Assembly (NCBI GenBank): GCA_963810945.1
Contig: CAWEPI010000014.1
Location: 248,001-312,000, forward strand
DNA from: JAOUEA01 sp963810945
Lineage (GTDB): Bacteria > Actinomycetota > UBA4738 > HRBIN12
Length of the DNA stretch: 64,000 bases
Reading direction: 5' to 3'
The position numbers and the translations under genes were made by a program. Of this stretch, positions 37,279 to 45,314 are shown in pieces. The notes below the pieces were generated by a model. It had not been told where the DNA came from. It searched no databases and was given only the letters and a program-made list of their open reading frames with translations. Positions within the stretch are counted from its first letter, which is position 1, and each line of letters begins with the position of its first letter.

Positions 37279-37331
37279 TGACAGATGGGTGGTCGTGGTG
37301 CAGAATCGCGTTCGAGAGCGGAACAGTGTTC
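37250..37331. promoter_or_regulatory. Three predicted TetR operators, GAAC-N3-GTTC
   Basis: Site 1 is GAACGGCGTTC (37250-37260, perfect palindrome), site 2 GAACGGCGTTT (37269-37279, one mismatch) and site 3 GAACAGTGTTC (37321-37331, perfect). Site 2 overlaps the -35 box of the exporter promoter and site 3 lies just past its expected start point. Sites 1 and 2 lie immediately upstream of the tetR start. Binding would block both directions. Seen in sequence; repressor binding is inferred. Confidence 0.75.
37278..37306 (+). promoter_or_regulatory. Sigma-70-type promoter of the DrrAB-like operon
   Basis: A perfect TTGACA (37278-37283), a 17-bp spacer and CAGAAT (37301-37306, four of six matches). 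The transcript start is expected near 37313, about 40 bases before the ATG at 37354. It is embedded in the operator array. Confidence 0.7.
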
Positions 37332-37353
37332 GAGACGCGGGGAGGGAGATGAG

Positions 37354-38325
37354 ATGACGGTAACGATCGAGGCGGAAGGGGTCGTGAAGCGATTCGGGAA
37401 GACGCGGGCGCTGGACGGGCTCGATCTGCAGACGCACGCCGGCCAGGTGGTCGCGGTGCTCGGTCCCAACGGTGCGGGGAAGACGACGCTCGTCGGAGCG
37501 ATCGCGACGCTGCACGGCATCGACGGCGGGTCGCTCCGGGTGAACGGACACGATGTGCAGCGGTCGCCCCACGCCGTGCGACGCACGATCGGCCTGGCGG
37601 GCCAGTCCGCGGCGATCGAGCCCGCGATGACTGGGCGAGAGAACCTCGAGATGGTCGGCCGGTTGTTCGGTCAGGATCGTGCGACGGTGAAGGCCGCCGC
37701 CGCGGAGGTCCTCGAACGCTTCGACCTCGGCGCGGTCGCCGACGACCTGGCCAGGACGTACTCCGGGGGCATGCGACGCAAGCTCGACCTGGGCGCCAGC
37801 CTGGTCGGCGCTCCGCGCCTGTTGCTGCTGGACGAGCCGACCACCGGGTTGGACCCGCGGAGCAGGATCGAGCTCTGGGACGCGATCAGGTCGCTGGTCG
37901 GCCAGGGGACCGACGTGCTGCTCACGACCCAGTACCTGGACGAAGCCGATCACCTGGCGGGGCACGTCGTCATCATCGATCACGGCCGAGTCGTCGCGGC
38001 CGGGGCGCCCGCGGACCTGAAGCAACGGCTCGGCGGCAGCGTGATCGAGGTGCACGTGCGGTACGGGGACGACCTGCCGGCGGCGGCCGGCGCGCTCGAC
38101 CCGATCGGCCCTGGACGCGTACGCGTGGAAGAGGCGACGCGCCGGGTGAGCGTCCAGGTCGAGGACGACGAGGATCGCCTGATGCAGGCGATGCGCTCGC
38201 TCTCCGAGGCGCGGATCGAGATCGACGACATCTCGCTGCGGCAGCCGACGCTCGACGAGGTGTTCCTCACCCTGACCGGAACGAGACCGGACCCTGCAGC
38301 GGAGCCGGAGCACGACGCCGCCTGA
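37354..38325 (+). CDS. Daunorubicin-resistance-type ABC transporter ATP-binding protein (DrrA family)
   Basis: ATG 37354 after GGGAGGGAG; 323 residues. Walker A GPNGAGKTT, signature YSGGMRRKLDL (the R-R-K-L form typical of DrrA), Walker B LLLLDEPTTGLDP, H-loop LTTQYLDEAD. The DrrA C-terminal domain ends LRQPTLDEVFLTLTG. It powers drug efflux with the ABC-2 permease encoded 19 bases downstream. Controlled by the divergent TetR through the operators upstream. Confidence 0.94.
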   Translation: MTVTIEAEGVVKRFGKTRALDGLDLQTHAGQVVAVLGPNGAGKTTLVGAIATLHGIDGGSLRVNGHDVQRSPHAVRRTIGLAGQSAAIEPAMTGRENLEMVGRLFGQDRATVKAAAAEVLERFDLGAVADDLARTYSGGMRRKLDLGASLVGAPRLLLLDEPTTGLDPRSRIELWDAIRSLVGQGTDVLLTTQYLDEADHLAGHVVIIDHGRVVAAGAPADLKQRLGGSVIEVHVRYGDDLPAAAGALDPIGPGRVRVEEATRRVSVQVEDDEDRLMQAMRSLSEARIEIDDISLRQPTLDEVFLTLTGTRPDPAAEPEHDAA

Positions 38326-38344
38326 GGAGGAAGGAGACGACACG

Positions 38345-39175
38345 ATGACGACGATGACGACGATGACCCAGACGGCGACGCGCACGCCAGATCGGGGGGC
38401 CGGCCTGGTGGCGAGCACGATCGTGGTGGCTCGACGGGCCTTCCTGAAGTTCCTCCGCACGCCGCAGTGGGTCGTGCTGGGCAGCATCCAGATGGCGCTG
38501 TTCCTCGTGCTGTTCCGCTACGTGTTCGGCGGCGCGATCGGGGCGGAGGGCGGCGTCACCTACGTCGACTTCGTGGTGCCGGGGTTCATCGCCACCGGGG
38601 TGCTGTTCGTGGGCGGGGGGCTCGCGGTGGGGATAGCGGAGGACATGGAGCAGGGGTTCGTCGACCGGCTGCGGTCGCTGCCGATCCCCCGGGCCTCCGT
38701 CCTGCTCGGGCGGTTCCTCGCGGACACCGGCATCCTCGTGTGGAACCTCGCGATCGGTGTGGCGGTCGGCTACCTGGTGGGCTTCCGCCTGCACGGGAGC
38801 GTCGCCCAGGGGCTCGCGGCGTTCGGCCTGTGCGTGATCTTCGGATGTGCCATGGGTTGGATGTTCATGTGTGCGGGTATGTACGCGGGGAACGCGCAGG
38901 CCGCGCAGGCGGCGGGGCTCCTGGTGGTCCCCTTCGCGTTCGTCTCGAGCGCGTACGTACCCGTGGCGACGCTGCCGGGATGGCTCCAAGCGGTGGCCGA
39001 GCACTCCCCCGTGACGTACATGGTGGATGCGGTGCGAGCGTTGACCCTGGGTCCGGGCGCGGAGGCGGCGCTCGGTCATGCGGCGAGCTTCTACGTGACC
39101 CGATCCCTCCTGTGGGCCGTGGCGTTCGTGGCGATCTTCGCGCCGCTCACGATCGCGCGGTTCCGCCGTGGATGA
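38345..39175 (+). CDS. ABC-2 type permease (DrrB family)
   Basis: ATG 38345 follows GAGGAGGAAGGAG; 276 residues with six helices. The family landmarks are FLKFLRTPQWVVLGSIQMAL, YVDFVVPGFIATGVLF, EDMEQGFVDRLRSLPIPRAS (the coupling helix region) and SSAYVPVATLPGWLQAVAEH with SPVTYMVDAVRAL. It forms the export channel for a hydrophobic drug-like compound together with the DrrA-type ATPase. Confidence 0.94.
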   Translation: MTTMTTMTQTATRTPDRGAGLVASTIVVARRAFLKFLRTPQWVVLGSIQMALFLVLFRYVFGGAIGAEGGVTYVDFVVPGFIATGVLFVGGGLAVGIAEDMEQGFVDRLRSLPIPRASVLLGRFLADTGILVWNLAIGVAVGYLVGFRLHGSVAQGLAAFGLCVIFGCAMGWMFMCAGMYAGNAQAAQAAGLLVVPFAFVSSAYVPVATLPGWLQAVAEHSPVTYMVDAVRALTLGPGAEAALGHAASFYVTRSLLWAVAFVAIFAPLTIARFRRG

Positions 39176-39194
39176 TGACGAAAGGATGAGCGAC

Positions 39195-39857
39195 ATGAAC
39201 GATGCGACGAACGCACAGCCGCTGACGGTCTCGGCCGACGGCAACGACGTCTCGGTGGCGCTCGGTGCGGCACCTGCCGGCCGGCTCGAGTTCGCGAACG
39301 GCACGGCATACCTGACGTTGCGCGCGGACCCGGACCTCGACCGGATGCTCCGCGCGCACTTCGAGGGATCCGCGCCGAAGGCCAGCATGACGAGCGAGAC
39401 GGTCACGTTCCGCTATCCGCGCGTGGGCCGGCCGTTCGACTGGCGACGCCGCCGGGCAGAGGTGACCCTGAGCACGGCGGTGCCGTGGGAGATCGACGTG
39501 CGCGGTGGCGCGGCCGGTGTCGACGCCGACCTGCGTGGGGTCGAACTGCTCGGGTTCCGCGTGGGCGGCGGCGTCAGCGGGATCGAGGTGCTCCTGCCGC
39601 CGCCGATCGGGGTCGTCCCGGTCTCGATCGGCGGGGGGGCGAGCAACGTCCGGCTGCTGCGGCCCGACGAGGTGCCGGTGCGCCTCCAGATCCGCGGCGG
39701 CGCCTCGGAGCTCGTGTTCGGCGACCAGCAGCTCGGCGCGATCGGCGGCCCGGTTCGCCTGCACAGCGACGGGTTCGACGAGCAGGCCGATCGGTACGAG
39801 ATCACGGTCGGCGGCGGTGCCAGCAAGCTCACGATCGGCACGGTCGCCGTTCGATGA
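39195..39857 (+). CDS. Beta-helical, LiaF/toastrack-like hypothetical protein in the exporter operon
   Basis: ATG 39195 has GAAAGG nine bases upstream; ATG 39186 and 39168 are in frame but poorly placed. The 220-residue product has repeating glycine-rich beta strands (WEIDVRGGAAGVDADLRGVE, VSIGGGASNVRLL, QIRGGASELVFGDQQ, ITVGGGASKLTIG). This is the pattern of DUF2154/LiaF-type toastrack domains. It has no membrane helix. It follows DrrB by 19 bases, so it is probably part of the TetR-controlled operon. Its role in efflux or envelope sensing is unknown. Confidence 0.65.
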   Translation: MNDATNAQPLTVSADGNDVSVALGAAPAGRLEFANGTAYLTLRADPDLDRMLRAHFEGSAPKASMTSETVTFRYPRVGRPFDWRRRRAEVTLSTAVPWEIDVRGGAAGVDADLRGVELLGFRVGGGVSGIEVLLPPPIGVVPVSIGGGASNVRLLRPDEVPVRLQIRGGASELVFGDQQLGAIGGPVRLHSDGFDEQADRYEITVGGGASKLTIGTVAVR

Positions 39858-39956
39858 GCGGGCGGCTGCGGGTCGCCACCCGCCCTGCCGGAGTTGCTCC
39901 TCGTCGGCGGTTCGCCGATGCTCGACGCGCGACGAGCGCGCGGAAGGAGGATGGCC

Positions 39957-40136
39957 ATGTGTCTGACATGCGGGTGCATGCAGCCCCATGACGATCACGG
40001 GAACCCGGACTACCTGACGATCGAGGGCCTCGAGAGGAGCGCGGGCGCCGACTCGATGGGGCTCGATGAAGCCGTGCGCAATCTGATCGCCACGGTCGAG
40101 GTCGCGAAGGCGGAGCGCGAGCACGAGCACCGTTGA
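39957..40136 (+). CDS. Small cysteine-rich protein (MCLTCGC type)
   Basis: ATG 39957 (AGGAGG with a six-base gap) is preferred over ATG 39951, which touches the ribosome binding site. The 59-residue product starts MCLTCGCMQPHDDHGNPDYL and continues with a helix (LDEAVRNLIATVEVAKAERE). The CxxCxC plus HDDH cluster suggests a metal site. Similar small proteins occur widely in actinobacteria without known function. Confidence 0.7.
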   Translation: MCLTCGCMQPHDDHGNPDYLTIEGLERSAGADSMGLDEAVRNLIATVEVAKAEREHEHR

Positions 40137-40384
40137 TCGCCTGATCTTCCCTGAGCGGCGGCAGGAGTCGCCCGCCCACCTCTCGCTGGCGATCCGCGAC
40201 CCGGCGGTCGGCTGGCACGGCGCGGACGCGGAGTCCCTCGCGCGCCGCCGGCGCAGAGCGACCTCACGCCTCGGCGAGGCTCGCGCCGGCGATCGGCCGG
40301 GACGGTGAGGAACGAGACCCGACACCGCGACACGGAGGGCTCCTCGCGCGTCTTCATGGTGTGATGCGCGAAAGGACGGCGCCG

Positions 40385-40915
40385 ATGGAGCGGGACGAGG
40401 GGGTCGCGGGGGTCGAACCGCGCCCGGGGAGCTTGGAGGACCTCTACGTCCGCCATGTCCCCGACGCGACCAGGCTCGCGTTCCTACTGACCCATGATGG
40501 CCCGACCGCGGAGGATGTCGCGCAGGAGGCCTTCATCAGGGTCGCCGCGCGGCTGCGCCATCTCCGATCCCCCGATGCGTTCGCGGCCTACCTACGGCGC
40601 ACCGTCACCAACCTGTGCATCAGCCATCATCGGCGCCAGAAGACCGCCCGCGCCTACGTCGACACCGAGGCGGCGCGATCAGCCGGTCGTGAGCCAGCGA
40701 CCCAACTCCCCGACATCGAGACGCAAGACGAGCTCCGGATGGCCCTCGCCGAACTCCCGGGGCGTCAACGCGCCGCGGTGATCCTCCGTTTCTACGGCGA
40801 CCTGAACGAAGACGAGGTCGCACACGCGCTCGGCTGCTCCACCGCGGCTGCACGCTCGTTGGTCTTCCGGGGCATGGAAACCCTCCGGAGCCGCATAGGA
40901 GGGGACGACCGATGA
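40385..40915 (+). CDS. ECF RNA polymerase sigma factor (SigE-like family)
   Basis: ATG 40385 with AAAGG eight bases upstream is preferred over GTG/ATG at 40361-40364. 176 residues. Region 2: LEDLYVRHVPDATRLAFLLT, AEDVAQEAFIRVAARL, YLRRTVTNLCISHHRR. Region 4: LAELPGRQRAAVILRFYGDL, NEDEVAHALGCSTAAARSLV. This is the SigE/SigM-like group. The stop overlaps the following membrane protein gene by four bases, so the partner is very likely its regulator. Confidence 0.92.
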   Translation: MERDEGVAGVEPRPGSLEDLYVRHVPDATRLAFLLTHDGPTAEDVAQEAFIRVAARLRHLRSPDAFAAYLRRTVTNLCISHHRRQKTARAYVDTEAARSAGREPATQLPDIETQDELRMALAELPGRQRAAVILRFYGDLNEDEVAHALGCSTAAARSLVFRGMETLRSRIGGDDR

Positions 40916-42444
40916 ACGACGTCGAACGGCGGATCCGCGACATCCTCGCCCACGACGCCTCGCGGGCCCCGCTCGTCGAGCAGATGCCCGATCGCGTCAG
41001 GCCGAGGGTTCGACGCAGGCAAACAGGGATGGCCGTCGTCGCCGCGTTGACGAGCGTCGCGCTGATCGCAGGGGTGGTCGCCGTCATGCGGAGCCTGGAG
41101 CCCGTGGAGCGCCCTCGCCCCGTCGTGGTGCCGACGGTCCCACCGGTGCCGACGGGCACACGGCCGGTATTCCAGCGCACCGCGACGATCGGCGGCCTCA
41201 CGGTCACGAGCCCGAGCGACTGGTACCTCGTCGACTACTGGGGCGCCTGGAACTCCGACGCCACGTCGTTGGACAGCCACGCGATCCCCCTCCTCGAACT
41301 GACGAACTTCGATGCGGGACTCTCGTCGCCGGTGTGTGAGGCCGGAGCCGACGCGACGACCCGCCTGCCCGCCGACGGCGTCGCGATCTTCGTGACGGTC
41401 GGCAACGACGGCTCCGATGGTGCCGACCTCTGCGGTGGCAGGATCGAACGGGCCCTCCCTGGGACCGTCGGCTCGACCCCCTACCGCGCCGTGATGACGC
41501 TGGGTCCGGAGGTGAGCGACGAGGACCGGGCCGCCGCCGAGCAGATCTGGAGCTCGATGGCGTGGAACCGTCTCACCTTCTACGCGAGAGGCCGGAGCCC
41601 TCGCTACGTCCTCGACGGGTGGCAGGACGGGTCAACGAGCTCGCTCCTCGAGGTGGTCCCGTCCTCCCAGAACGTCGAGCTCTCCTTGATCGAGACCGAC
41701 GGCGATGGGGGCTCCGGCGAGTCGACCGTCGCGAACGTGGACGTTCCTGAGAAGCAGGCGATCGAGGGGGACACCTTCGGCGCCGTGACGAAGGACGCGG
41801 CCCGGGTGGAGTACCGGCGCGCGGGCGAGTCCACCGCGCTCGTAGCGCGGCTGATCGACCTCCCGCCGACGCTCGCCGCTGCCTTCGACGCGTACGTGGT
41901 CGAGCGGCCGCCGAAAGGAGGGCCGTCCGAGGTCCAGGCGATCGGCGCCGACGGCAAACTCCTCGGCTCGAACCTCCCGCCGCTCGTCGACACCCAGCGG
42001 GTGGGGACCGTCCACGGGTTCGGGTCGACCTGGGTCGTTAAGGAGTCCACGTCGGCGGACGGCTACTGGAGCAGCACGTGCGTCGAGCCTGAGGCGGACG
42101 CATCGACGTCGCGTCCGTGCGAGCAGGGCCCGGGCGGCGGCATGCTCGTCCAGACCTTCCAGGCACCGAACCCCGCGGTGTTCGTGACGCAGGGCGTGGG
42201 CGACAACGTGGGCGCGATCGACGTCCGGGCCGATGACGGCCGGGTGTTCCATGCGGTGATGCTGCCGTACCAGGGTGCGTTCGTGGCCGTGGTCGCACTC
42301 GATGGAGCGGGTCAGGGAAGGTTCGTCTACTCCCTCACCGACGGCGGGACCGACCAGGGCCTGCGTCCCGAAGCGCAGGTGGCGTGGCCGGACCTCGGCC
42401 AAGTGATCGGTGCAGGCTCCTTCCCCCCGCCCGAGAAGCCGTGA
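40912..42444 (+). CDS. Single-pass membrane protein coupled to ECF sigma factor
   Basis: ATG 40912 overlaps the sigma stop (ATGA). 510 residues: a short cytoplasmic N-terminus (MNDVERRIRDILAHDASRAP, then MPDRVRPRVRRR), one membrane helix (TGMAVVAALTSVALIAGVVA) and a large extracytoplasmic part of about 450 residues. The latter holds two related beta-rich halves (SPSDWYLVDYWG near 105, and GFGSTWVVKESTSADGYWSS near 370). There is no HxxxCxxC anti-sigma motif. By coupling it is a candidate non-zinc anti-sigma factor or sensor. No family is recognised for the outer domain. Confidence 0.75.
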   Translation: MNDVERRIRDILAHDASRAPLVEQMPDRVRPRVRRRQTGMAVVAALTSVALIAGVVAVMRSLEPVERPRPVVVPTVPPVPTGTRPVFQRTATIGGLTVTSPSDWYLVDYWGAWNSDATSLDSHAIPLLELTNFDAGLSSPVCEAGADATTRLPADGVAIFVTVGNDGSDGADLCGGRIERALPGTVGSTPYRAVMTLGPEVSDEDRAAAEQIWSSMAWNRLTFYARGRSPRYVLDGWQDGSTSSLLEVVPSSQNVELSLIETDGDGGSGESTVANVDVPEKQAIEGDTFGAVTKDAARVEYRRAGESTALVARLIDLPPTLAAAFDAYVVERPPKGGPSEVQAIGADGKLLGSNLPPLVDTQRVGTVHGFGSTWVVKESTSADGYWSSTCVEPEADASTSRPCEQGPGGGMLVQTFQAPNPAVFVTQGVGDNVGAIDVRADDGRVFHAVMLPYQGAFVAVVALDGAGQGRFVYSLTDGGTDQGLRPEAQVAWPDLGQVIGAGSFPPPEKP

Positions 42445-42523
42445 CGACGACAGGGGTGCCCAGGTGTTCGTCGCTCGATGGGCCAGGGCGGCGTCGTGAA
42501 GGACCGAGGGAGGAGGATCGAAG

Positions 42524-43288
42524 ATGAAGAGGTACGCGTGCGGACGGACGTGCGTTCGATGGCTCGTGATATCCGCGTCGCTGTTCGTCGCGACCGCCTG
42601 TTCGAGCGGCGCGGCAGGGCGATCGTCGACGCCCGCAGCGACTTCGACGCCGATGGCGGCGTCGAGCGAGACGGGAAGCCCTACACAGTCGACAGACCCG
42701 GGCGCGACATCGATCCACGCGTTCGTCATCGGGGGTGGCGACTACCCCAGCTACACGGTCGAGGCGCCCCACACGTGGGCCGCCTGGCAGAAGCACTTCG
42801 TCGTGAACCAGAGCGTGTCCGGAGTGATGGGCCTCAGCGTCTGGGATGTCGGCCGGCTCCCTCGGAACCCGTGCCACCCGCTGGGGCACCTGTACGACCC
42901 CGGGCCGACGGTCGACGATCTCGTCGCGGCACTCGCGGCCCAGTCGATGCGCCACGCCACGACACCGTCCGACGTGACGCTCGCCGGCTACGACGGCCGG
43001 TACATCGAGTGGTCGGTGCCGGCTCACATGGTGGTGACCGGGGATGCCGACTTCGCAGGATGCGACGTCCAGTCCAATGGGCACCGGGACTTCGTCAGCT
43101 GGCTCGGCAACGGCGAGGGCGAGCGGTACCAGCAGGTCGCGGGCCAGGTCGACCGGCTCTGGGTCCTCGACGTCCGCGGGCAGCGGCTGGTGGTCGACGC
43201 CACCTACTCACCGGACACCACGCGAGCCGAGCGCCGCGAACTTGGCCAGATCGCGGAGTCGCTCAGATTCGCAGCTCCGGCCGCGTAG
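42524..43288 (+). CDS. Putative lipoprotein
   Basis: ATG 42524 follows AGGGAGGAGG. The lipoprotein signal is VRWLVISASLFVATACSS, with the lipid Cys at about residue 26. A Ser/Thr/Ala-rich linker of 35 residues follows, then a 180-residue domain with HTWAAWQKHFVVNQSVSGVM, YDGRYIEWSVPAHM and a C-terminal RGQRLVVDATYSPDTTRAER. The last segment resembles the extracellular half of the preceding ECF partner protein (AEQIWSSMAW versus GQIAESLRF), so the two may be related. It is 79 bases downstream and could be part of the same regulon. Function unknown. Confidence 0.75.
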   Translation: MKRYACGRTCVRWLVISASLFVATACSSGAAGRSSTPAATSTPMAASSETGSPTQSTDPGATSIHAFVIGGGDYPSYTVEAPHTWAAWQKHFVVNQSVSGVMGLSVWDVGRLPRNPCHPLGHLYDPGPTVDDLVAALAAQSMRHATTPSDVTLAGYDGRYIEWSVPAHMVVTGDADFAGCDVQSNGHRDFVSWLGNGEGERYQQVAGQVDRLWVLDVRGQRLVVDATYSPDTTRAERRELGQIAESLRFAAPAA

Positions 43289-43630
43289 CACTCGGCTGTG
43301 GTCCTGATAGCAGCTCCTCATCCACGCTGGACGTTGGAGGGCGTGTTCCCTGACGGTGGGCCGAACGGGTGATGGCCGGATGCCCCACTGTGCCTGGAAG
43401 AGCACCTCCATTAGCCTCCGGGCTGACCCGAAGGATGGCTTCGTTCAGGGATCCAGCCGCTACTCCTCGGGTCATGCCGGGAGGGCGCTCATGGGGCTCA
43501 ACGTTCGCGGTGAACCATCGGTGACCGGCGAACGGCCCGGCGCAGGACCCTCCCGGGTGCCGCTATCCCGTCTCTGTCTGCCGGGACGCCCCGAACCCTC
43601 CGACAACGCACATGCCGTGGAGGTCCCAAC
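43289..43630. other. Intergenic stretch, no gene seen
   Basis: 342 bases between the lipoprotein and the next membrane protein. ORFs here lack ribosome binding sites and protein-like composition. No hairpin, repeat or RNA motif stood out. Confidence 0.5.
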
Positions 43631-44284
43631 GTGTCAGGGGATGAGGACAACTCCAAGGGCCACGACGACGGTCCCCGGTCATTCTGGGTCACAGCGCCCG
43701 GGCTGATCACGGCCATCGGCGGCCTCCTCACCGCCGTCGCCGTTCTCATCGGGTCGCTGAGTGCCGCCGGAGTGATCGGCGGCAACGGCCGTTCGTCGTC
43801 GCCATCGACGGCCGCATCGTCGGGGGCGGCCGAAGGCTCGCTGAACGACGCCGTGCTGCACGGGGACTGGCTCGTCGACCTCACGGTGCGGCGGGTGGAT
43901 GGACTCGCAGCGATCGGTAACAACACGCTGTGGAAGCTGGAGCCGACACGAGGAGCGAGTCGGCAAGAGCACTGGACGCTGGAATCGACGTGTCCCGCCT
44001 CACCCTGTGAGACGAGATGGGACAGCGTGGAGACGCCGGATCGCTTCGCGACGCTGCAGTTCGACAACGGCACGTACACGGCCGCCGATGACGGAACCGC
44101 GCGATGTTCGGGGATCACCGTGCCCGTTCATCGCACCTTGGTGCTGAACGTCACCGAAGCTGCCGACCTCGATGGAGTCTGGAGCGCCACCTCAGTGGCA
44201 GGGCAGATCGAGACTTCGTGGACCTGTGAAGGAACGGTCGTGCGCGGTGTCCTCGACGTGGATGGGACCCGTAGTTCTCCCTGA
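43631..44284 (+). CDS. Single-pass membrane hypothetical protein
   Basis: GTG 43631 gives 217 residues. A hydrophilic N-terminus (SGDEDNSKGHDDGPRSFWVT) is followed by a helix (APGLITAIGGLLTAVAVLIG), a Ser/Ala-rich linker and a beta-rich outer domain with four cysteines (TLESTCPASPCETRWDSVET, GTARCSGITVP, SWTCEGTVVRG). The cysteines may form disulfides outside the cell. No family recognised. It is convergent with the SDR gene. Confidence 0.65.
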   Translation: MSGDEDNSKGHDDGPRSFWVTAPGLITAIGGLLTAVAVLIGSLSAAGVIGGNGRSSSPSTAASSGAAEGSLNDAVLHGDWLVDLTVRRVDGLAAIGNNTLWKLEPTRGASRQEHWTLESTCPASPCETRWDSVETPDRFATLQFDNGTYTAADDGTARCSGITVPVHRTLVLNVTEAADLDGVWSATSVAGQIETSWTCEGTVVRGVLDVDGTRSSP

Positions 44285-44325
44285 TGCAGGCGTGGATCGG
44301 CACGCGCGTGTGTCGGTCGTGGCGT

Positions 44326-45090
44326 TCAATCGGCAACACCCCCGCCATCGACGGGCACAGCCGTCCCCGTGACATACGAGGAATCGTCGCTCGCGAGGAA
44401 GAGCACGGCGCGCGCGATCTCCTCGGGTGTGGCCATGCGCTCGATCGCGCGACCGGCCACCGCGCTGCGCACGTAGGCATCCCACTCCATGCCCTGCTGC
44501 CGGGCGTCTTCGCGTTCCATGGGCGTATCGGTGTCGCCGGGGCACACCGCGTTCACACGGATGCCCTGCGGTCCGTGATCGATCGCCATCGCCTTGGTCA
44601 TCACGACCATGCCGCCCTTCGCCGCACAGTAGGCGACAGCGCGGGCGCCGCCGACGAGCCCCCATCCCGACGCGCAGTGGATGATCGAGCCCGAACCCTG
44701 ATCGACCATGTGCGGCAGCGCGTACTTCGACATCAAGAACGCCCCCTTCAGGCTCGTGTCGACCTGCGCGTCCCACTCGTCCTCGGAGCAGCCGAGCGTG
44801 TCGTTCGCGACGTAGACGCCCGCGTTGTTGAAGAGGACGTCGATGCGACCGAATGCCTCCATCGTGCGCGCGACCGAGCGTCGGCAGTCATCGGCTGACC
44901 GAACGTCCCCAGGCACGAAGATCGCCTCACCGCCCGAAGATGCGACCCGTTGGACGACTGCGTCGCCCCGTTCCTGGCTGCGACCGGTGAGCGCAACCCT
45001 CGCACCTTCAGCGGCGAACAGCATGGCGGTCGCCTCGCCGATCCCAGAGGTGCCGCCCGTGATCAGGGCAACCTTGCCGTCCAGTCGCAT
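44326..45090 (-). CDS. Short-chain dehydrogenase/reductase (SDR)
   Basis: ATG 45090 (MRLDGKVALITGGTSGIGEA) gives 254 residues. Classical SDR: TGGTSGIG cofactor loop, NNAG at 88-91, catalytic Ser141, Tyr154 and Lys158 (YCAAK), and the ending VTGTAVPVDGGGVA. It uses NAD(P)(H) and is soluble. The substrate is unknown; such enzymes act on sugars, fatty acyls or alcohols. Transcribed alone, divergent from the multicopper oxidase. Confidence 0.93.
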   Translation of the reverse strand: MRLDGKVALITGGTSGIGEATAMLFAAEGARVALTGRSQERGDAVVQRVASSGGEAIFVPGDVRSADDCRRSVARTMEAFGRIDVLFNNAGVYVANDTLGCSEDEWDAQVDTSLKGAFLMSKYALPHMVDQGSGSIIHCASGWGLVGGARAVAYCAAKGGMVVMTKAMAIDHGPQGIRVNAVCPGDTDTPMEREDARQQGMEWDAYVRSAVAGRAIERMATPEEIARAVLFLASDDSSYVTGTAVPVDGGGVAD

Positions 45091-45211
45091 CGTTCGACCT
45101 CCCGTCGCTCGCCTGTGCGCGACGATACGGCAGGGAACATGATGCGATCGCATGTCTGCATCCCTGACCGCCGGCGCCGTGCTGGATGCCCTAGCGGACT
45201 CAGGCCGTTCT

Positions 45212-45223
45212 CCCCTTCGGGGG
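45212..45223. other. UUCG-type hairpin upstream of the multicopper oxidase
   Basis: CCCC-TTCG-GGGG can form a stable tetraloop hairpin about 90 bases before the oxidase start, between the two divergent genes. It could be a 5' leader structure; no regulatory role is shown. Confidence 0.3.
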
Positions 45224-45314
45224 GAAGGCGAAGCCGCCTACGAATAGCGACAAGGTTGACGGGACGGTGCGCCGCCCGTGATGGGCGCCACGAGACCGTC
45301 AGAAGGGGGCCACG

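Noticed and set aside
36466..38487. 673-codon minus-strand ORF covering tetR and the DrrA gene
   Set aside because: Only the TetR part (to 37227) is protein-like; the rest is a shadow of the DrrA gene on the other strand.
43356..43706. ORF spanning the gap before the membrane protein at 43631
   Set aside because: Composition is not protein-like and it has no start signal.
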